Positions 36,019 to 40,652 of a stretch of DNA of 40,652 nt are shown here, one piece after another. The first letter of the stretch is position 1. Every line of letters starts with the position of its first letter. The stretch lies in contig CANRAL010000008.1 of assembly GCA_947628585.1 (NCBI GenBank), forward strand, positions 1 to 40,652. Reading direction: 5' to 3'. Position numbers and translations under genes: made by a program. Source of the stretch: an uncultured Bacilli bacterium (GTDB lineage: Bacteria; Bacillota_I; Bacilli_A; RF39; UBA660). The notes below the pieces were generated by a model that was given only the letters and a program-made list of their open reading frames with translations, was not told where the DNA came from and searched no databases.

Positions 36019-37631
36019 TTTTCTTTTTTCTTTCTTTTAAATTTAAAGAATTTTTCACCCATTAGTTCTACTAAAAGTTTTTTGTTTAAGATAAAGTAAA
36101 TTACAAATGAGATAATACCAACTAAAGCAAGTCCTAAAAGCATTTCTATTCTTGTTGTTAAGTGTTTAAATATAATTGGTTTAACAAGTATGTTAATTAT
36201 AATTAAAATTGTTGTTGTTAATATTAATTTAGGTATGGATTTAAAGGTTTTCGTATAACTAAAATTATATTTTTTATGAAGGGTAATAAGAGGAATAATT
36301 AGGGATAATAAGTAACCTATTGTTGTTGCAGCTATCGCCCCATAATAAGGAGCAATACCTAAATTATTAAATAAATAAATTAAAGGTAAATCTAAAATAG
36401 TTTTAGTAATTAAGCCCGTGGCAACAGAGGTATAAATAAGTTTAGTTTTACTTAAGCCTTGAAGGGCACTACAAACCATAATATAAGCGCTATCGAGTGT
36501 TGCCAAAAGAATAGTATATTTAAATATTAATGGGCCATAATGACTTTCATTATAAAATACACTCCAAACAGGTGTAGCATAAATGCTTAAGAAAATTGTT
36601 AATGGTAAAATAACATAAAGTAGTACTTGGAGAATTTTATTAAAATGTTCATTTACTTTCTTTTCATCTTTTTTAGTATAGGCTTCTACAATGTTAGGAA
36701 TTAAACTAATAACTAAACCAGTAGCAATGGCAGTTACCACACTAATAAGTTTAGCACCCCAGGTAGTAAAGATACTACTTATTGTTTCAATATCTTGAGC
36801 AGGAAAACCTAAATGATTTAGTCCTCTTATAACTAAGACCATATCAACAAAATTATAAATAGTATTAGCAACATTAATAATTATAAAAGGAATACAGTAA
36901 GTAATTAATTTTTTTAGAATATTTTTTCTTTCTTCTTTACTAACTTCTTCATAATCTGTGAATATATCTTTTTTTACTTTGCGCATTTTCCATAGTAAAT
37001 AAGCATAGGAAACTATGGCACCAGCGCAAGCTCCAAAGACAGCGATGCCCACAGCCTCAACAACAGGTAGGTGAAAAACTCTTAAAGCAACAAAAGATCC
37101 AATAACAATAACTAAGACTCTCACAAATTGTTCAATAACTTGACCAATTGCTGGAGCACTAATATATTTATGTCCTTGTAAATAACCTCTTGAAATACTT
37201 AAAATAGGAACAACTAAAATGGCAAAGGAAACTGAGCGAATTACAAATGCTACATCATTAACACTATTGCCATTGGTTAAATCTCCAACAATTAAATTAG
37301 CTAAAATAGGAGCTCCCAAAAAACAAATAAGGAAAGATACAAGGGAGAAAATATGAATTAATTTTTTGGAATATTTAAACATAAAAGTTTTTTCTTTATT
37401 TTGTTTTAAAGTATTATATTCACTTGTTATTTTACTAATTGCCAAAGGAATCCCAGCACTAGAAATAATTAAAAAGAAATTATATATATTATAAGCATAT
37501 CCATATAAAGCTCCACCGGCTTCACCAATTATATTATAAAAAGGAATGACGTATAAAACTCCTAAGACTTTGGAAATAATAATTGCTAAGGTAGCAATAA
37601 ATGCGCCATCCATCAATCCATTTTTTTTCAT
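36015..37631 (-). CDS. MATE/MVF-superfamily flippase (SpoVB/MurJ-like polysaccharide biosynthesis protein)
   Basis: MKKNGLMDGAFIATLAIIISKVLGVLYVIPFYNIIGEAGGALYGYAYNIYNFFLIISSAGIPLAISKITSEY; multi-TM. Internal Met (37631) preferred as start. Confidence 0.9.
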   Translation of the reverse strand: MKKNGLMDGAFIATLAIIISKVLGVLYVIPFYNIIGEAGGALYGYAYNIYNFFLIISSAGIPLAISKITSEYNTLKQNKEKTFMFKYSKKLIHIFSLVSFLICFLGAPILANLIVGDLTNGNSVNDVAFVIRSVSFAILVVPILSISRGYLQGHKYISAPAIGQVIEQFVRVLVIVIGSFVALRVFHLPVVEAVGIAVFGACAGAIVSYAYLLWKMRKVKKDIFTDYEEVSKEERKNILKKLITYCIPFIIINVANTIYNFVDMVLVIRGLNHLGFPAQDIETISSIFTTWGAKLISVVTAIATGLVISLIPNIVEAYTKKDEKKVNEHFNKILQVLLYVILPLTIFLSIYATPVWSVFYNESHYGPLIFKYTILLATLDSAYIMVCSALQGLSKTKLIYTSVATGLITKTILDLPLIYLFNNLGIAPYYGAIAATTIGYLLSLIIPLITLHKKYNFSYTKTFKSIPKLILTTTILIIINILVKPIIFKHLTTRIEMLLGLALVGIISFVIYFILNKKLLVELMGEKFFKFKRKKKEN

Positions 37632-37733
37632 TACAAACCTCGATATTATTATAACCAAAAAAAAATATAAAAACAATTATTTGTGGCATTAATAATTAGA
37701 AAATGGTAAAATTATTATACGAGGAGAAAATAT

Positions 37734-38903
37734 ATGAAAAATAAAAATTTTATTACTTATTTTTTTATTGTTATAATATCTATCTTTTTTTTAATGTATC
37801 CTGTAATGTTTTTAATGATTCAAAAAGGGATAATTAAACCAGAATATAGCAATATTTATACAGTATTAAAACCAGAAGGAAATATATTGGAAAAAATAAA
37901 TATTAAATTTACTAATTTAAAAAATAATATTAATACTAAATTATCGAATTATTTATTTTTATATAGCGAAGTAAATGGTTATTATCCATTATTAAAAAAT
38001 AAAATAAGTTTTTCAAATAATGAATTTTTGCCTTTAGGTACTAATAGTGATGGGGAATTTATTTTCTTAAATAAAGATAATTTTTATATTTTACAAACTA
38101 ATCAAAATGATGAATATATTAATAAAAAAATGAAAGAAAATATAAATTTTTATAATGATTTAAGTAAAATAACGGAAACGTATATTTATTTACCTAGTAG
38201 ATACGAATTTCAAGAATTTAATAATGCTTATAATATTAGAAATATGAATAAAATAAAAGAAAAATTTTTAAATAATTTAAATAATATAATGGTTAGAGAA
38301 CTTAATGTAAAAAATAAAGAAGAATATCAAAATTTATTTTATCGGACTGATCACCATTGGAATAGTTATGGAGCATATCAAGGATATTTAGATATTTGTG
38401 AGGCAATGAATTTAAATTGTAAGGCCTATGATATAGTGGAAACAGATGTTACTTATCATGGTTCTATTGGTAAAATGGTTTCCGATCAAAAAATAAGTGA
38501 TAAATTTATGTATATTAATGATGACGTTAAAATTGATGCTATTGTGGAAGGCGCAAAACCTGATGTTAATTTTAAACCAAGAAAAATAAAAGACAATAAA
38601 GGAATATTTTATGATTATTATGTTGGCTATTATAATGGATTATATAGTGAAGTAATTTATAATGGCAAAGGAAGTGATAATTTACTTATTTTAGGAGATT
38701 CTTATGCCTGGCAAATTGATTATTTAATAGCTCAAGAATTTAATAAAACTTATGTCTTAAATCCTAAATATGTAGAAAACATTAACATTTATGATTATTT
38801 AAAAGAAAATAATATAACTAAAATTTTAATATTAATGGAAACTCAAACAACTATATTTGATAATTATGATTATGATTTTGTTTCTGCTTTAGGAGGTAAA
38901 TAA
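37734..38903 (+). CDS. DHHW/AlgJ-like SGNH-family membrane-anchored protein (cell-surface polysaccharide O-acetylation)
   Basis: N-terminal TM; FYRTDHHWNSYGAYQGYLDI; LLILGDSYAWQIDYLIAQEF; followed by MBOAT. Confidence 0.88.
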   Translation: MKNKNFITYFFIVIISIFFLMYPVMFLMIQKGIIKPEYSNIYTVLKPEGNILEKINIKFTNLKNNINTKLSNYLFLYSEVNGYYPLLKNKISFSNNEFLPLGTNSDGEFIFLNKDNFYILQTNQNDEYINKKMKENINFYNDLSKITETYIYLPSRYEFQEFNNAYNIRNMNKIKEKFLNNLNNIMVRELNVKNKEEYQNLFYRTDHHWNSYGAYQGYLDICEAMNLNCKAYDIVETDVTYHGSIGKMVSDQKISDKFMYINDDVKIDAIVEGAKPDVNFKPRKIKDNKGIFYDYYVGYYNGLYSEVIYNGKGSDNLLILGDSYAWQIDYLIAQEFNKTYVLNPKYVENINIYDYLKENNITKILILMETQTTIFDNYDYDFVSALGGK

Positions 38904-40279
38904 TGGAATTTACAAGTTTAATCTTTTTATTTATATTTTTTCCTTTATTTTTATTAACATATTTTATATTTAAAAAAAGAAGTATTCGAAATATTATTTT
39001 GTTTATATTTAGTTTATTTTTCTATGCTTGGGGAGAACCCATCTATGTCTTTTTAGTTTTATTTTCGATATTTGTTAATTATATTTTAACTAAGTTAATA
39101 GCTAAAGATAAAAATAAATTTATTTTTATCTTAACTTTAATATTTGATATTGGTATTTTAGTAATATTTAAATATGTTCCTTTTATTGTAACTAGTATTA
39201 ATAGTTTATTTAAAATTAATTTGCCAGTTCCTAATATTATTTTACCAATTGGAATATCATTTTATACTTTTCAAATGTTATCTTATGTTATTGATGTTTA
39301 TCGAAAGAAAGTTAAAGTTCAAAAAAATATTATTTATTTAGGTTGTTATATTATTGCTTTTCCTCAATTAATTGCTGGACCAATAGTAAGATATGCAACA
39401 ATTGAAGAAGAATTAGATAATCGTAAAGAAAATATGAATGACTTTACGATGGGAGTAAGAAGATTTATTGTTGGTTTAGTTAAAAAGATATTAATTGCGA
39501 ACGTGATGGGTTTAATTACGAGTGAAATCCTAAGTCAAAATGCTAGTGTTTATGGCTTTGTTGGTTCTTGGGTAGCAATAATTTGTTATAGTTTCCAAAT
39601 ATTATTTGATTTTTCTGGTTATTCCGATATGGCTATTGGTATTGGGAGAATGTTAGGATTCCATTATTTAGAAAACTTTGATTATCCTTATATTGCTCAA
39701 AGTATAACCGATTTTTGGCATAGATGGCATATTTCTTTATCAACATTCTTCCGTGATTATGTTTATATTCCTTTGGGAGGAAATCGGGTAAAGATGCCTA
39801 GATTTATTCTAAATATTTTAATTGTTTGGGGTTTAACTGGGTTATGGCATGGAGCTAGTGTTAATTTCGTTTTATGGGGTTTATATTATGGAATAATACT
39901 CCTAATTGAAAAATTATTTCTTAAAAAATATTTAGATAAATTACCAAGATTATTTAGACATATTTATACTCTAGTTATAATTATGTTTGGTTGGGTTTTA
40001 TTTAGAAGTCTAACATTTACCGAAATAACCAATATTTTCTCATCAATGTTTATGGTTAATGGTTTAGGTAATTTAAATTTATTTGGTTATATTAATTTCT
40101 TTAATTTTAATACTCTTTTAGCATTTATTTTAATTATTATTTTTGTTAGTCCAATTGATAAAAAACTAAAAGAAAAGCATCCTGTTATATTTGATATATT
40201 TTTAATTATCTTATTTATATTAGCTATTATGGAAATTATAATTGGTTCATATAATCCGTTTATTTATTTTAGGTTTTAA
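38903..40279 (+). CDS. MBOAT-family O-acyltransferase (AlgI/DltB-like)
   Basis: FYAWGEPIYVFLVLFSIFVNYIL, LPIGISFYTFQMLSYVIDVYR, DFWHRWHISLSTFFRDYVYIPLGGNR, GLTGLWHGASVNFVLWGLYYG. Confidence 0.95.
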   Translation: MEFTSLIFLFIFFPLFLLTYFIFKKRSIRNIILFIFSLFFYAWGEPIYVFLVLFSIFVNYILTKLIAKDKNKFIFILTLIFDIGILVIFKYVPFIVTSINSLFKINLPVPNIILPIGISFYTFQMLSYVIDVYRKKVKVQKNIIYLGCYIIAFPQLIAGPIVRYATIEEELDNRKENMNDFTMGVRRFIVGLVKKILIANVMGLITSEILSQNASVYGFVGSWVAIICYSFQILFDFSGYSDMAIGIGRMLGFHYLENFDYPYIAQSITDFWHRWHISLSTFFRDYVYIPLGGNRVKMPRFILNILIVWGLTGLWHGASVNFVLWGLYYGIILLIEKLFLKKYLDKLPRLFRHIYTLVIIMFGWVLFRSLTFTEITNIFSSMFMVNGLGNLNLFGYINFFNFNTLLAFILIIIFVSPIDKKLKEKHPVIFDIFLIILFILAIMEIIIGSYNPFIYFRF

Positions 40280-40311
40280 GGTTGAAAAAAAATAATGACA
40301 AAATAAGTATG

Positions 40312-40334
40312 AAAAAAAGATTTTGAGAAAAATC
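40312..40334 (-). terminator. Rho-independent-like terminator on the minus strand downstream of the ncRNA
   Basis: Reverse strand GATTTT-TCTC-AAAATC followed by TTTTTTT. Confidence 0.6.
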
Positions 40335-40358
40335 GCAAAATTTTAAGTTTATAATAGC

Positions 40359-40564
40359 AAAAAATAAAATGTTGTTGTAGGCATTGACTGAAAATTCTCA
40401 AACTAGAAAACAAGAAATGATTTTCACATAGATAAGGTTCCGTGCTCAATAAAGGCAACACTCATTTGTACACCGAGAATAATCGACACATATAATTATA
40501 CGGGTTTAAGATAAAACTCTTAACACCACTCACCTCGCCGTGCTTTGTAGTGTACCTGCAACAA
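40359..40564 (-). ncRNA. Candidate structured non-coding RNA (about 205 nt core), class unassigned
   Basis: Closing helix 40555-40564 / 40372-40381 (one C-A mismatch on this strand). Internal stems GTACAC/GTGTAC (40550-40555/40468-40473), TTAAGA/TCTTAA (40518-40523/40506-40511), TGAAAAT/ATTTTCA (40420-40426/40389-40395). T-rich stretch at the 3' side. No convincing ORF. Confidence 0.65.
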
Positions 40565-40570
40565 ATAGTT

Positions 40571-40598
40571 ATTATAAACGAAAATGTTTAAAAGTCAA
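40571..40598 (-). promoter_or_regulatory. Near-consensus sigma-A promoter on the minus strand
   Basis: Reverse strand TTGACT (rc of 40593-40598), 16-bp spacer, TATAAT (rc of 40571-40576). Confidence 0.85.
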
Positions 40599-40618
40599 TT
40601 TTTTCAACTCGATTTGTG

Positions 40619-40638
40619 CCTTTCAGAGGACTGAAAGG
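40619..40638. other. Perfect 8-bp hairpin with 4-nt loop near the right edge
   Basis: CCTTTCAG-AGGA-CTGAAAGG; followed by SD-like AGAAAGGAA at the window end, suggesting a plus-strand gene starts just outside. Confidence 0.6.
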
Positions 40639-40652
40639 ACGATAGAAAGGAA

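Noticed and set aside
40276-40461. Minus-strand ORF 40276..40461 as a protein
   Set aside because: Overlaps the candidate ncRNA and its terminator; no SD or recognisable protein features.
40359-40564. Retron msr-msd or Cas9 tracrRNA interpretation of the right-edge structured region
   Set aside because: The a1/a2-like ends and the AUAAGG-like segment were suggestive, but no reverse transcriptase, cas gene or CRISPR repeat is visible in the window, and the best promoter/terminator signals are on the opposite strand. It remains testable with sequence beyond 40652.
40359-40564. 6S RNA, tmRNA, SRP RNA or RNase P RNA
   Set aside because: Size fits 6S, but the stems form a multibranch layout rather than a rod with a central bubble. 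The conserved tmRNA, SRP (GGAAG...AGCAG) and RNase P (GAGGAAAGTC/ACAGAA) motifs were not found by eye.
1-40652. CRISPR array, tRNA or rRNA genes, IS elements or prophage
   Set aside because: No regularly spaced repeats, no tRNA/rRNA signatures and no transposase, integrase or phage structural genes were seen.
1-40652. Mycoplasma-type genetic code (TGA = Trp)
   Set aside because: TGA serves as a stop in the clearly bounded walJ gene (17484-17486), and TGG encodes Trp throughout conserved genes.

Overview
AT-rich, chromosome-like segment, probably from an uncultured Bacilli/Mollicutes-related Firmicute. TGA is used as a stop, for example in the MBL-fold gene ending at 17486, so code 4 is not needed. 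The backbone is the conserved origin-proximal Firmicutes block: parA-parB-DUF951-ychF, rpsF-ssb-rpsR, rplI-dnaB, walJ-rlmH. Transporter, membrane and envelope genes are interspersed: AbgT-like, BI-1, RDD, acyltransferase, M23/LysM/G5, LemA, two FemX-like, a MurJ/SpoVB-type flippase, and a DHHW + MBOAT O-acetylation pair. The left edge is the 3' end of a large Fn3-like/cell-wall-repeat surface protein, followed by three tandem small membrane-anchored paralogs. The accessory stretch (about 23.7-36.0 kb) is the most interesting part. It contains: (i) a DUF4143-type ATPase gene bounded by perfect 34-bp direct repeats, each with recombinase-core-like dyad symmetry; (ii) a three-gene operon with a MoxR-like AAA+ ATPase and a degenerate vWA-like partner; (iii) a second DUF4143-type ATPase behind duplicated palindromes; (iv) two long tandem paralogs with near-identical N-terminal coding DNA and divergent C-termini. 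At the right edge (about 40312-40564, minus strand) there is a strong candidate for an independent structured ncRNA of about 205-250 nt. It has a near-consensus promoter, a closing helix that begins at the predicted start site, and a 3' hairpin/T-tract. All calls come from reading the sequence and the supplied ORF track; no database search was run.
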